From UBA4742 sp963734965 (GTDB lineage: Bacteria; Actinomycetota; Acidimicrobiia; Acidimicrobiales; Acidimicrobilacustridaceae): 64,000 nucleotides of DNA. Shown here piece after piece: positions 43,134 to 50,804 of the stretch. A model generated the notes under the pieces. That model saw only the letters and a program-made list of their open reading frames with translations. It had not been told where the DNA came from and did not search any database. The stretch lies in contig CAVTJK010000003.1 of the NCBI GenBank assembly GCA_963734965.1, forward strand, positions 992,001 to 1,056,000, read 5' to 3'. The position numbers were made by a program, and so were the translations under genes. Each line of letters starts with the position of its first letter. Within the stretch, counting starts at the first letter, position 1.

Positions 43134-43193
43134 GACCGGTTCCGGTGCCGCAACCTGGCCCCTGAGGGTCATCCCACGGCACCGGAACGGGTC
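43134..43193. repeat. Long inverted repeat upstream of murI
   Basis: Perfect 12-bp arms GTTCCGGTGCCG (43139-43150) and CGGCACCGGAAC (43177-43188), extended by GACC/GGTC, enclose a 26-nt loop. It lies between the divergent DUF4352-like gene and murI, 25 bp upstream of the murI -10 box. It may be an operator or cruciform; it is not placed as a terminator of either gene. Confidence 0.55.
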
Positions 43194-43217
43194 GGTCGGG
43201 GCGACAGGTCGCGGCAG

Positions 43218-43223
43218 TAGCCT
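43218..43223 (+). promoter_or_regulatory. -10 box TAGCCT of murI (leaderless)
   Basis: TAGCCT is followed by 8 nt and the GTG at 43232. Confidence 0.45.
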
Positions 43224-43231
43224 GGGCCGTC

Positions 43232-44089
43232 GTGGACCGGCGCCCGATCGGCATGTTCGACAGCGGGTTCGGGGGACTCACGGTGGCCCGGGCGGTCATC
43301 GACCTGCTGCCGTCCGAGTCGCTCGTCTACGTGGGCGACACGGGTCGGTACCCGTACGGGCCGCGCTCGCAAGACGAGGTCCGCCACTTCGCCCGCCAGA
43401 TCAGCCGCTGGTTGGTCGAGACCCACGACGTGAAGATGATCGTCGTCGCCTGCAACACGGCAGCATCGACCGGGCTCGACGAGCTGCAGGCCGAGCTCGA
43501 GGTGCCCGTCGTCGGCGTCATCGAACCCGGGGTGCGGGCCATGCTGTCGGCGACGCGCAACGGGCAGGTCGGCGTGATCGGGACGGTCGGGACCATCTCG
43601 TCGGGCTCGTACCAGCAGGCGGTGGCCGCCGACCACGGCGGGGTCAAGCTCACCTGCGCCGCCTGTCCGGGCTTCGTCGAGTTCGTCGAGCGAGGTGAGA
43701 CGGAGGGCGATCAGGTGCGCGTCCTGGCCGAGCGGCTGCTGGCTCCGCTGGCCGACGCGGGGATCGACACGTTGCTGCTCGGGTGCACGCACTACCCCTA
43801 CCTCGCTCGTACGATCGCCGACGTGATGGGCCGAGACGTGGTGCTGGTGTCGTCAGCGGACGAGACCGCGTTCTCGGTGGCCGACCTCGTCGACGGGTCC
43901 CGCCCAGCCGAGCCGCCCGTGCACCGCTGGTACTCCTCGGGCGATCTCGACTGGTTCCGCCAGCTCGGCCGCCAGCTGCTCGGCCCTGAGCTCGATGCGG
44001 CCGAGCCTTGGTCGGCGGCATCGCCAGGCCCGCCAGGCCCGCCGGGTTCGTCCGCCGACGGCGCTGCGGGCGCGACGGCAGGAGACTGA
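43232..44089 (+). CDS. murI: Glutamate racemase
   Basis: 285 residues, intact. FDSGFGGLTVARAVIDLLP holds the catalytic Asp/Ser loop, VYVGDTGRYPYGPRS the substrate loop, VACNTAAS the first catalytic Cys (about residue 73) and LLGCTHYPYLA the second (about 184). The enzyme makes D-glutamate for peptidoglycan in the cytosol. The C-terminal 25 residues (Pro/Gly/Ala-rich) exceed the usual length. It opens the conserved murI-MBL-rph-rdgB block, with the next gene 4 bp downstream. Confidence 0.95.
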   Translation: MDRRPIGMFDSGFGGLTVARAVIDLLPSESLVYVGDTGRYPYGPRSQDEVRHFARQISRWLVETHDVKMIVVACNTAASTGLDELQAELEVPVVGVIEPGVRAMLSATRNGQVGVIGTVGTISSGSYQQAVAADHGGVKLTCAACPGFVEFVERGETEGDQVRVLAERLLAPLADAGIDTLLLGCTHYPYLARTIADVMGRDVVLVSSADETAFSVADLVDGSRPAEPPVHRWYSSGDLDWFRQLGRQLLGPELDAAEPWSAASPGPPGPPGSSADGAAGATAGD

Positions 44090-44093
44090 CGTC

Positions 44094-44870
44094 ATGGGAC
44101 TGGCGGTGACCGTGCTCGGCTGTTCGGGGAGCTACCCGGGTCCGGGAGAGGCGTGCAGCGGGTACCTCGTGCAGGGCGGCGGGGCCAACGTCGTCATCGA
44201 CATGGGTCCGGGCTCGCTGGCCAACCTCCAACGCCACATCGACCTGACCGACATCGACGCCGTCGTGCTCACCCACGCCCACCCCGATCACTGGACCGAC
44301 CTGACCGGCCTGCGCGTGGCCCTCAAGTACGGCTCGGGTCAGACCGGCCTGCGCGTGTGGGGGACGCCGGCCTGCGGCCGGTTGGCGCTGGCCCTGAGCG
44401 AGGAGCTCGAACCCACCATCGACTGGCGCGACCTGAGCGCCGACGCACTGGTCGTGGCCGGCGGGCTCTGCCTCACCTTTGCGCCCACCGACCACTACGT
44501 CGAGACGTTCGCGGTGCGCGTCGACGGGCCCGGCGGCGAGATGTTCATCTACTCGGCGGACACCGGACCCGGCTGGTCGCCGGCATCGTTGATGGCCGGA
44601 TCGGTCGTGTTCGCCGGGGCCGCCGAGACGTCACGTCCCCTCGAGCTGCTGTTGTGCGAGTCGACCCATCTCATCGCCGACGAGGGCGAGGGCGTGCTCC
44701 ACCTGAGCGCACGCCAGGCCGGCGCGCTGGCCCGCGACGCCGATGCGCGACGATTGCTCCTCACCCACCTGTGGCCGACCCACGATCCCGAGGATCACCG
44801 GCGCGAGGCAACCGAGGCGTTCGGCCATCCCGTCGACATCGCCGTGACCAATCAGAGGTACGACCTGTGA
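44094..44870 (+). CDS. MBL-fold hydrolase, Rv1339-like
   Basis: 258 residues, intact, 4 bp after murI, with AGGAGA as ribosome binding site. LGCSGSYPGPGEACSGYLV begins the beta-lactamase fold; LTHAHPDHWTDLTGLRVAL (about residue 58) is the T-H-x-H-x-D-H metal motif, and YSADTGPGW and LTHLWPTHDP supply the remaining ligands. The mycobacterial homologue in the same position (Rv1339) is an atypical cyclic-AMP phosphodiesterase; the same activity is plausible but not shown here. It is co-transcribed with murI and probably rph. Confidence 0.85.
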   Translation: MGLAVTVLGCSGSYPGPGEACSGYLVQGGGANVVIDMGPGSLANLQRHIDLTDIDAVVLTHAHPDHWTDLTGLRVALKYGSGQTGLRVWGTPACGRLALALSEELEPTIDWRDLSADALVVAGGLCLTFAPTDHYVETFAVRVDGPGGEMFIYSADTGPGWSPASLMAGSVVFAGAAETSRPLELLLCESTHLIADEGEGVLHLSARQAGALARDADARRLLLTHLWPTHDPEDHRREATEAFGHPVDIAVTNQRYDL

Positions 44871-44904
44871 ACCCAGCCCCGACATCAGCCCCCCGCACGC
44901 GCCG

Positions 44905-45645
44905 ATGAGGCCCGACGGCCGCCAGCCCGACGAGCTGCGCCCGCTCAGCTTCGAGCGGGACTTCACGACCCAGGCCGACGGCTCGGTGCTGGTCACCGCA
45001 GGCGGGACCAAGGTCCTGTGCACCGCGACCATCGACGACGACGTGCCGCGCTGGATGCGGGGGAGTGGCAAGGGCTGGGTCACCGCCGAGTACTCGATGC
45101 TCCCGGGCGCGTCCGAGGAGAGGATCCGGCGCGAGGTCTCCAAGGGCAGCCCCTCTGGTCGCACCCACGAGATCCAGCGCCTGATCGGCCGATCGCTGCG
45201 CGCCGTGTGCGACATGGTCGTGCTCGGCGAGCGTCAGGTGATCGTCGACTGCGACGTGCTGCAGGCCGACGGCGGCACGCGGACGGCATCGATCAACGGC
45301 GGCTACCTGGCTTTGCACGATGCCCTCAGTCGTCATGTCCAGCGCGGGGCCATCGCCGAGCACCCCTTGCGCGAGGCGTGCGCCGCGGTGTCGGTCGGCA
45401 TCATCGCGGGGATCCCGATGCTCGATCTGCCCTACGTCGAGGACTCGACGGCCGAGGTCGACATGAACGTCGTCATGACCGAATCGGGCCGGTTCATCGA
45501 GGTGCAGGGCACGGCCGAGGGCATGGCCTTCAGCCGGAGCGAGCTCGACGAGCTGCTGCGCCTGGCCGAGCTCGGGATCAACGAGATCGTGGGCCTGCAG
45601 GGCGAGCTCGTCGCCGAGGCCCCGTCGCCGCGTCAGCGGTCGTGA
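44905..45645 (+). CDS. rph: Ribonuclease PH
   Basis: 246 residues, intact. RPDGRQPDELRPLSFERDF at the N-terminus, then SVLVTAGGTKVLCTATIDDD, WVTAEYSMLPGASEERIRRE, RTHEIQRLIGRSLRAVCDM and QADGGTRTASINGGYLAL are textbook RNase PH. It trims tRNA 3' ends using phosphate and forms a hexamer. The stop overlaps the rdgB start (GTGA). Length matches the family. Confidence 0.96.
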   Translation: MRPDGRQPDELRPLSFERDFTTQADGSVLVTAGGTKVLCTATIDDDVPRWMRGSGKGWVTAEYSMLPGASEERIRREVSKGSPSGRTHEIQRLIGRSLRAVCDMVVLGERQVIVDCDVLQADGGTRTASINGGYLALHDALSRHVQRGAIAEHPLREACAAVSVGIIAGIPMLDLPYVEDSTAEVDMNVVMTESGRFIEVQGTAEGMAFSRSELDELLRLAELGINEIVGLQGELVAEAPSPRQRS

Positions 45646-46262
45646 GCCCGACGCCCGCCCCGTTGCAGCTGGTGGCGGCGTCGGCCAATCCGGACAAGGT
45701 CGCCGAGATCGCGGCGATCCTCGGATCCGACGTCGTGCTGGCGCCGCGGCCGAGCGAGGTCGGCGAGGTCATCGAGGACGCCGACACCCTCGAGGGCAAC
45801 GCCCGGCTCAAGGCGGTAGCCATCGCCGACGCGACCGATCGCCCGGCGCTGGCCGACGACACCGGCCTCGAGGTCGACGCCCTGGGTGGCGAGCCGGGCG
45901 TCTACTCGGCCCGCTACGCCGGCGAGGACGCGACCTACGCCGACAACGTCGCCAAGCTGCTGCGCGAGCTCGAACGGGTCGGGGCGCGGACGCCGACGGC
46001 TCGCACGGCGCGCTTTCGCACCGTGGCCCTCGTCCGCTGGCCCGACGGCCGAGAGGTCATGGCCGAAGGGACGGTCGAGGGGACGATCGCGCTCGAGCGG
46101 CGCGGCGCCGGCGGGTTCGGCTATGACCCCGTGTTCGTGCCCGACACCGACGACGGCGAACCGGGTCCGCGGACCTTCGCGGAGATGAGCGCGCTCGACA
46201 AGCACGCCGTGAGCCACCGCGGTCGCGCCATCCGCGCCCTGGTGGCCCGCCTCCACGCCTGA
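45642..46262 (+). CDS. rdgB: Non-canonical purine NTP pyrophosphatase, RdgB/HAM1 family
   Basis: 206 residues from GTG overlapping the rph stop, so translation is coupled. LVAASANPDKVAEIAAIL is the nucleotide-binding start, LADDTGLEVDALGGEPGVYS the catalytic Asp region, and GYDPVFVPD and TFAEMSALDKHAVSHRGRAI complete the ITPase signature. It hydrolyses dITP/XTP and keeps the nucleotide pool clean. It ends the conserved murI block; a dispersed hairpin repeat follows its stop. Confidence 0.94.
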   Translation: MSPTPAPLQLVAASANPDKVAEIAAILGSDVVLAPRPSEVGEVIEDADTLEGNARLKAVAIADATDRPALADDTGLEVDALGGEPGVYSARYAGEDATYADNVAKLLRELERVGARTPTARTARFRTVALVRWPDGREVMAEGTVEGTIALERRGAGGFGYDPVFVPDTDDGEPGPRTFAEMSALDKHAVSHRGRAIRALVARLHA

Positions 46263-46266
46263 CCCC

Positions 46267-46326
46267 TCGGCTTCGGGCGGCGATCAGGGGTGTCCTACGC
46301 CGTTGGATGCCACCAGAATCGCCGAC
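46267..46326 (-). repeat. Dispersed palindromic repeat R2, copy B
   Basis: Read on the minus strand, this roughly 60-bp element matches copy A at 3844-3899 in blocks including TTCTGGTGGCATCC, GGCGTAG and ATCGCCGCC. It pairs GGCGAT with ATCGCC and starts right after rdgB, so it may end transcription. Confidence 0.5.
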
Positions 46327-46358
46327 AGGAGCGGCCGAGGCGACGCCGGCCCCGAGGG

Positions 46359-46392
46359 CTGAAGATCTGCTGAAGTTCAGGACGCCTTCAGG
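46359..46392 (+). promoter_or_regulatory. TTCAGG direct-repeat box (both orientations) before acyltransferase
   Basis: Two TTCAGG units (46376 and 46387) spaced 11 bp are preceded by two CTGAAG units (46359 and 46370), also 11 bp apart, which are the same motif on the other strand. The array ends 21 bp before the acyltransferase ATG. The 11-bp spacing is typical of PhoP/OmpR-type response regulator boxes. Confidence 0.6.
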
Positions 46393-46413
46393 TTGGCGCG
46401 GCAGGCTCAGCGG

Positions 46414-47646
46414 ATGGCAAGCGACGGGCCGCTCCGCACCTCGGCGCGCGACGAAGTGGTCGCCGCGCCAGGGCCCGGGGCCACGCCATCGCCGACGCCG
46501 CCGCTCGTACCGGCCCCATCGACCGCGGCGAACGGGTCGGCCCCCGAGGCGCCGGCCGCACCGCCAGAACCGGCGCGGCGGCGCACCTACTGGCCAGAGC
46601 TCGACGGACTGCGCGCCCTGGCCGTGCTGGCCGTGATGGCCTACCACCTGAACATCCACCGGGTGCAGGGCGGTTGGGTCGGTGTCGACGTGTTCTTCCT
46701 GCTCAGCGGGTTTCTGATCACGAGCATCCTGCTCGGCGAGATCGACAAGCGGAGCAACGTCCGGTTCGGCCGCTTCTACGCCCGGCGGGCCTACCGGCTG
46801 GCGCCCGCCCTCGTCGCCGTGCTCGTCGTGGCCGTCGTGGCCAGCCTGCTGCTTCCCCACGAGCAGTGGTCCCATCCGACGATCGCCGGGCTGCCGTACG
46901 TCATCTTCTACGCCGGCAACTGGGCCCTGGTGTTCGGCGTCACCAACTCGCTCGGCCTGTTGAGCCACACGTGGTCGCTGGCCGTCGAAGAGCAGTTCTA
47001 CCTGATCTGGCCGGCGATCATGGCGGTCGTGCTGTCGCGTTTCAAGCGGCGCGAGATGGTCGCCTACGTCCTCGTCGGCTTGGTCGTCGTCGAAGGCATC
47101 TACCGCTTCCTCCTGCTCAGCCACGGCATCGATGGCGGCAACATCTGGCGCATCGGCAGCTCGCTCGACACCCGCTCGGACGGGCTGCTGCTCGGGTGCG
47201 CCCTGGCCTTCTACCTGTCGGCCCGCCGGACCGAGCCGATCGAGCCCCGCACCTCGCGCCAACGGGTGAGCACGGCACTCGCCGTCGGCGCCCTCGCCGT
47301 GCTGGCCCTGGTCATGACGCAGGTCAGCGAGCTCAAGAGCGGCCTCAGCTCGCTCGAGCTGTCCGCCGTCGTCGTGGCCACCGGCATCATCCTCTGGCAC
47401 GTGGTCACCTGCCGGACCTCGCTGCTGCACCGTGTCCTCGCCCACCCGGCCATGGTGTGGACCGGGCGGCGGTCCTACGGCCTGTACCTGTGGCACACGC
47501 TCATCATCGCCATCGTGGCCGCCACCAGCCTCGCTCACCTGAAGCACCGCAGCCTGTTCGAGTTCGTCCTGATGTTCGTCGTGGCCGCGCTGAGCTACCG
47601 CTTCATCGAGCAGCCCTTCCTCAGGCGCAAGGACCGCCTGGCCTAG
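46414..47646 (+). CDS. Acyltransferase 3 family membrane protein (OafA-like)
   Basis: 410 residues from ATG 46414; a TTG at 46393 is less likely because it abuts the regulatory repeats. After an Ala/Pro-rich cytosolic start of about 55 residues, RTYWPELDGLRALAVLAVMA with YHLNIHRVQGGWVGVDVFFL carries the catalytic His, followed by SGFLITSILLGEIDKR, FYARRAYRLAPALVA, HTWSLAVEEQFYLIWPAIMA and a final YRFIEQPFLRRKDR. About ten membrane helices are visible. The enzyme moves acyl groups, often acetyl, onto surface polysaccharides. No SGNH domain is attached. Confidence 0.9.
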   Translation: MASDGPLRTSARDEVVAAPGPGATPSPTPPLVPAPSTAANGSAPEAPAAPPEPARRRTYWPELDGLRALAVLAVMAYHLNIHRVQGGWVGVDVFFLLSGFLITSILLGEIDKRSNVRFGRFYARRAYRLAPALVAVLVVAVVASLLLPHEQWSHPTIAGLPYVIFYAGNWALVFGVTNSLGLLSHTWSLAVEEQFYLIWPAIMAVVLSRFKRREMVAYVLVGLVVVEGIYRFLLLSHGIDGGNIWRIGSSLDTRSDGLLLGCALAFYLSARRTEPIEPRTSRQRVSTALAVGALAVLALVMTQVSELKSGLSSLELSAVVVATGIILWHVVTCRTSLLHRVLAHPAMVWTGRRSYGLYLWHTLIIAIVAATSLAHLKHRSLFEFVLMFVVAALSYRFIEQPFLRRKDRLA

Positions 47647-47689
47647 GAAGGCACGAGGACGCGCGGCGCGCGGACCGTCGGCTCCGGCT

Positions 47690-48265
47690 TCAGGCTGGCT
47701 TCAGGACCAGGCCGCCGTCGGGGGTGGCGCGAAACGACCGGCCGCAGCGGCACGGCTCGTCGGCGGTCACATCCAGACCGCAGACGCACACCCATCCGGT
47801 TGGGCGGGCCGGGACGCCGCGGATCATGGCATGGGCAGGTACGTCTCTGGTGACGACGGCGCCCGCGGCCACCATGGCGTACTCGCCGATCGTCACGCCA
47901 CACACGACGGTCACGTTGGCGCCGAGGCTGGCGCCCCGACGCACGGTGGTCCGCACGAACTGATCGGGGTCGAGGGCGAAGCCGATCCGAGGACGCAGAT
48001 CGTTGGTGAAGGTGACCCGAGGTCCGATGAAGACCTCGTCGCCGATCTCGACGCCATCCCAGATCAGGCTGGCGTTCTTGACCGTCACCCGGTCGCCCAG
48101 CCGGGCGCCCCCCTCGATGAACACGTGGTCACAGATGTTGCAGTCGGCGCCGACCTGGGCTCCGTCGAGCAGGTGGGCGAAGGCCCACACCCGGGTGCGA
48201 GGCCCCACCAGGGTGGTCTCGCACCGGGCGTCAGGATGGATCGAAACCGTCGGATCGAGGGCCAT
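47690..48265 (-). CDS. WbpD/WlbB-like N-acetyltransferase with C-terminal Cys motif
   Basis: 191 residues. Left-handed beta-helix repeats run from VSIHPDARCETTLVGPRTRV through AQVGADCNICDHVFIEGGAR and DEVFIGPRVTFTNDLRPR to VTIGEYAMVAAGAVVTRDVP. FTN(D)xxPR is characteristic of WbpD/WlbB acetyltransferases for 3-amino-sugar nucleotides. The end adds WVCVCGLDVTADEPCRCG, two Cys-x-Cys-Gly pairs that look like a zinc ribbon. With the Gfo/Idh and DegT genes at 58-62 kb it could complete a 2,3-diacetamido sugar pathway. The start is supported by TACGTT 6 nt upstream. It is convergent with the acyltransferase. Confidence 0.86.
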   Translation of the reverse strand: MALDPTVSIHPDARCETTLVGPRTRVWAFAHLLDGAQVGADCNICDHVFIEGGARLGDRVTVKNASLIWDGVEIGDEVFIGPRVTFTNDLRPRIGFALDPDQFVRTTVRRGASLGANVTVVCGVTIGEYAMVAAGAVVTRDVPAHAMIRGVPARPTGWVCVCGLDVTADEPCRCGRSFRATPDGGLVLKPA

Positions 48266-48545
48266 CCGGGGAACGTAGCAGCAGCCAGAGGAGAGTCCGG
48301 TTCTCACGTTCCGTGCTCCAGCAGAGCAGAGCGGCACCCTACGTGGTAAATTTCCGCTTCCCCCCGAATGGGGGGTGGCAGGGTGACGAGGCCGGATGAC
48401 GGTGCAGGGCGACTGGGAATAGCAACGAGATTGGGCGATCGTCTCAGGGCGTTCCGACCAGGCTGCGACAGGACAGCACGGTTGGCACGAGGCATCGCTT
48501 GGTTGTCGGTTCTGGTCGCGCCGCCTACCGGGTTGGAGGTCGAGG
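48266..48545. other. Divergent control region of acetyltransferase and sensor kinase
   Basis: 280 bp. On the minus strand TACGTT (48272-48277) is the -10 box of the acetyltransferase gene. On the plus strand a hairpin CCCCCC-gaat-GGGGGG (about 48361-48376) lies in the leader, and GGAGG (48535-48539) is the ribosome binding site of the kinase GTG. A 66-codon frame at 48368-48568 overlaps the kinase start and has no recognisable features. Confidence 0.45.
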
Positions 48546-50589
48546 GTGAGCGAGCTAGCCGGAGCTGATCACGGCGCGGAGGATCCGCGGCGCCTGGTCG
48601 GACTCAACGCGGCTGGTCGGGACGCGAACCGCGAACAGCGCGGCCGCCCCGACCCTCGGGCTCGTCCGCTGTGATCGCTACCTCACGGTGACCGATGTCG
48701 AGGTGGCCGCCTGTCGCATGCTGCGTCACCGTCGAGAAGAGCTGATCAACCAGTCGTTCCTCAACTTCGTGGACGACGACAAGGTCGAGGCGCTGGCCGA
48801 ACTGGCCGACCGCCTGGCCAACCGGGGCCTCGATGCCACGACGGTCGAGGTGCGCGTCCGCGACCGGTCCGGTGGACTGCGTAGCGTTCAGCTGACGCTG
48901 GCGTACCTGCCGGCCGAAGGGGCGGTGCTGGGGGCGCTCGAGGACTCGGGCTGCTTCCTGCTCACGCTCGAACCGGTGTCGCGCCCGGGCCTCGACGCCG
49001 AGTCCTTCGAGGTGGCCACGGGATCGCTGGCCGAGCGGGCTCCCGATCTGATCATGCGGTACCGCCTGTGGCCGGAGCGGAACTTCGACTACGTGAGCCC
49101 TTCGTCGACCGAGGTCCTCGGCTATCCGCCCAGCGCCTTCTACGCCAACCCCGACCTCTTCCACGAGCTCGTCGACGACGCCGCCGAGCTCGAGCAGCTG
49201 TTCCGGCTGTACGAGGGTCGTTGGGAGCCCCACGACCCGGTGATCCTGCGGGTCGTCCACCGTGACGGTCGCGCTCGATGGCTCGAGCAGCGCACGACCT
49301 GTGTGCACGACGGCGAACGGCGACTCCTGGCCATCGAGTCGATCAGCCGCGACGTGACGGAGCGCCGAACCCATCAGACCCAGCTCGAGACCGTGGATGC
49401 CATCGTCCGCCTCCTGCACGAGAAGGCGCCGGTGGATCTCGACGCCGCCGAGCCCGCCGACATCCTGCGGGCCGCCATCGACGCCGTGTGCACCCACCTG
49501 GGTTGGCCGGTGGGGCACGCGTTCATGCTCGACGCCGATCCGGGCTACCTGTCGTCGGTCGCGTGGTGCTTCGCCGATCGCGAGCGGTTCGAGCCGCTGC
49601 GGGCCCTGACCGACGACCACCGCTGGGCGGTCGAGGCGGACCTGGCCGGCGATTCGGTCATCCTGGCCGAACCGACCGTCACCCGGCTGCCCGACAGCCG
49701 GGGAAGCGAGCGGTCCTGGGCCGCTTCGGCGTGCGGGCTGAGCATCGCCGTCACCCTGCCCGTCTCGGTGGACGGGGGGATCGGTGCCGCCATCGAGTTC
49801 TTCACCGAGTCCAGCCTGCCGCCCGATCCGGCCATCATCGCCGGCGTCCAGGACGCGGCCGCCGAGGTCGGACGGGCTCTGGCCCGAAGCGACAAGGTGC
49901 TCCACCTCCGCCGGCTCGACGAAGCCCGCCAGGAGTTCGTGGCCCGCGCCGCCCACGAGCTGCGGGGTCCCGTCGGATCGATCGCGCTCATGGCGTCGGC
50001 GCTCGCCCGGGAGGCCCGCAAGTCCGACCAGGGGCGGATGGCGTCCTCGCTCGAGTCCCTCGCGGCCCAGGCCGAGCGGATCCAGACCCTGGCCACGAGG
50101 CTGCTGGCGCTGTCCCAGCTCGAGGAGGGCCGCCTCGAGCTGCATCCGGAGTCGGTGAGCGTGCTCCACGCCGCCCAGGCGGCCGTGGCCGCGCTGGCCG
50201 CCCACCCCTCGACCGTCGAGCTCGACATCGACAGCGGTCTCGAGGTGATGGCCGACGTGATGCTGCTCGACCAGATGTTGTCCAACCTGGTGGTCAACGC
50301 CCAGCGCCACGGCGGGCCCCGCATCGTGATCTCGGCCGCGGCCGAGGACGACCAGATCGCCGTGACGGTCCTCGACGACGGACCCGGCGTGGCGCCCGAG
50401 CTGATCCCCAACCTGTTCGAGCCCATGCAGCAGGGGCTGGCGACCCCCGAGCGCGGCGGGCTGGGTCTGGCGCTGGTGCGCCGCATGGCCACCGCCCAGC
50501 AGGGCAGCATCCGTTACGAGCCCAACCGACCGATGGGGGCCCGCTTCATCGTGCTCCTCCCGCGGTCGACCGACCACTCGGCGGGCTGA
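48546..50589 (+). CDS. PAS/GAF sensor histidine kinase, orphan (frameshift near start)
   Basis: About 680 residues. GTG 48546 has GGAGG 7 nt upstream and begins VSELAGADHGAEDPRRLVGL; the frame breaks near 48620-48650 in a CG-rich run and resumes as APTLGLVRCDRYLTVTD, giving a first PAS domain. A second PAS (YRLWPERNFDYVSPSSTEVL), a GAF-like domain (ILRAAIDAVCTHLGWPVGHA), a HisKA box with AAHELRGPVGSIALMASALA and an ATPase domain (MLSNLVVNAQRHGG, DDGPGVAPELIPNLFEP) follow. No membrane helix is seen, so it is cytosolic. No response regulator is adjacent. A terminator and a TTCAGG array follow. Confidence 0.88.
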
Positions 50590-50595
50590 ATCGCA

Positions 50596-50616
50596 GGCCG
50601 GACGCCATGTCCGGCC
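50596..50616 (+). terminator. Hairpin terminator after sensor kinase
   Basis: Perfect 8-bp arms GGCCGGAC and GTCCGGCC with a 5-nt loop, 7 bp after the kinase stop. Confidence 0.65.
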
Positions 50617-50621
50617 CTGGC

Positions 50622-50660
50622 TTCAGGAAGACCTCAGGTCTGATTCAGGCCGCCTTCAGC
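50622..50660 (+). promoter_or_regulatory. Four-unit TTCAGG direct-repeat array
   Basis: TTCAGG, CTCAGG, TTCAGG and TTCAGC begin at 50622, 50633, 50644 and 50655, exactly 11 bp apart. This looks like a multi-dimer binding site for an OmpR/PhoP-type response regulator in front of the first giant secreted protein. Confidence 0.7.
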
Positions 50661-50804
50661 CCTGCCACCCAGTATCAGGTCCGAGAGATCGTGAACGGGC
50701 GTCTGCACGAATGAGCAGAAACGGGCGCCGGTCGGCTCGTGCCCGGTGGCGCGGGCCGACCGGTTCGCACCGCACCGTGTCGAGGGCTGAAGGGCTGCCA
50801 GGAA

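Noticed and set aside
46057..47547. Minus-strand open frame of about 496 codons
   Set aside because: It is the antisense shadow of rdgB and the acyltransferase, with low-complexity Asp/His/Gln content.
47689..47705. A further TTCAGG-N5-TTCAGG pair
   Set aside because: It has the right 11-bp spacing but lies at the 3' ends of two convergent genes, overlapping the acetyltransferase stop. It is noted but not counted as a promoter element.
48368..48568. A 66-codon gene upstream of the sensor kinase
   Set aside because: It overlaps the ribosome binding site and start of the kinase and has an Arg/Gly/Ala-rich composition with no features.
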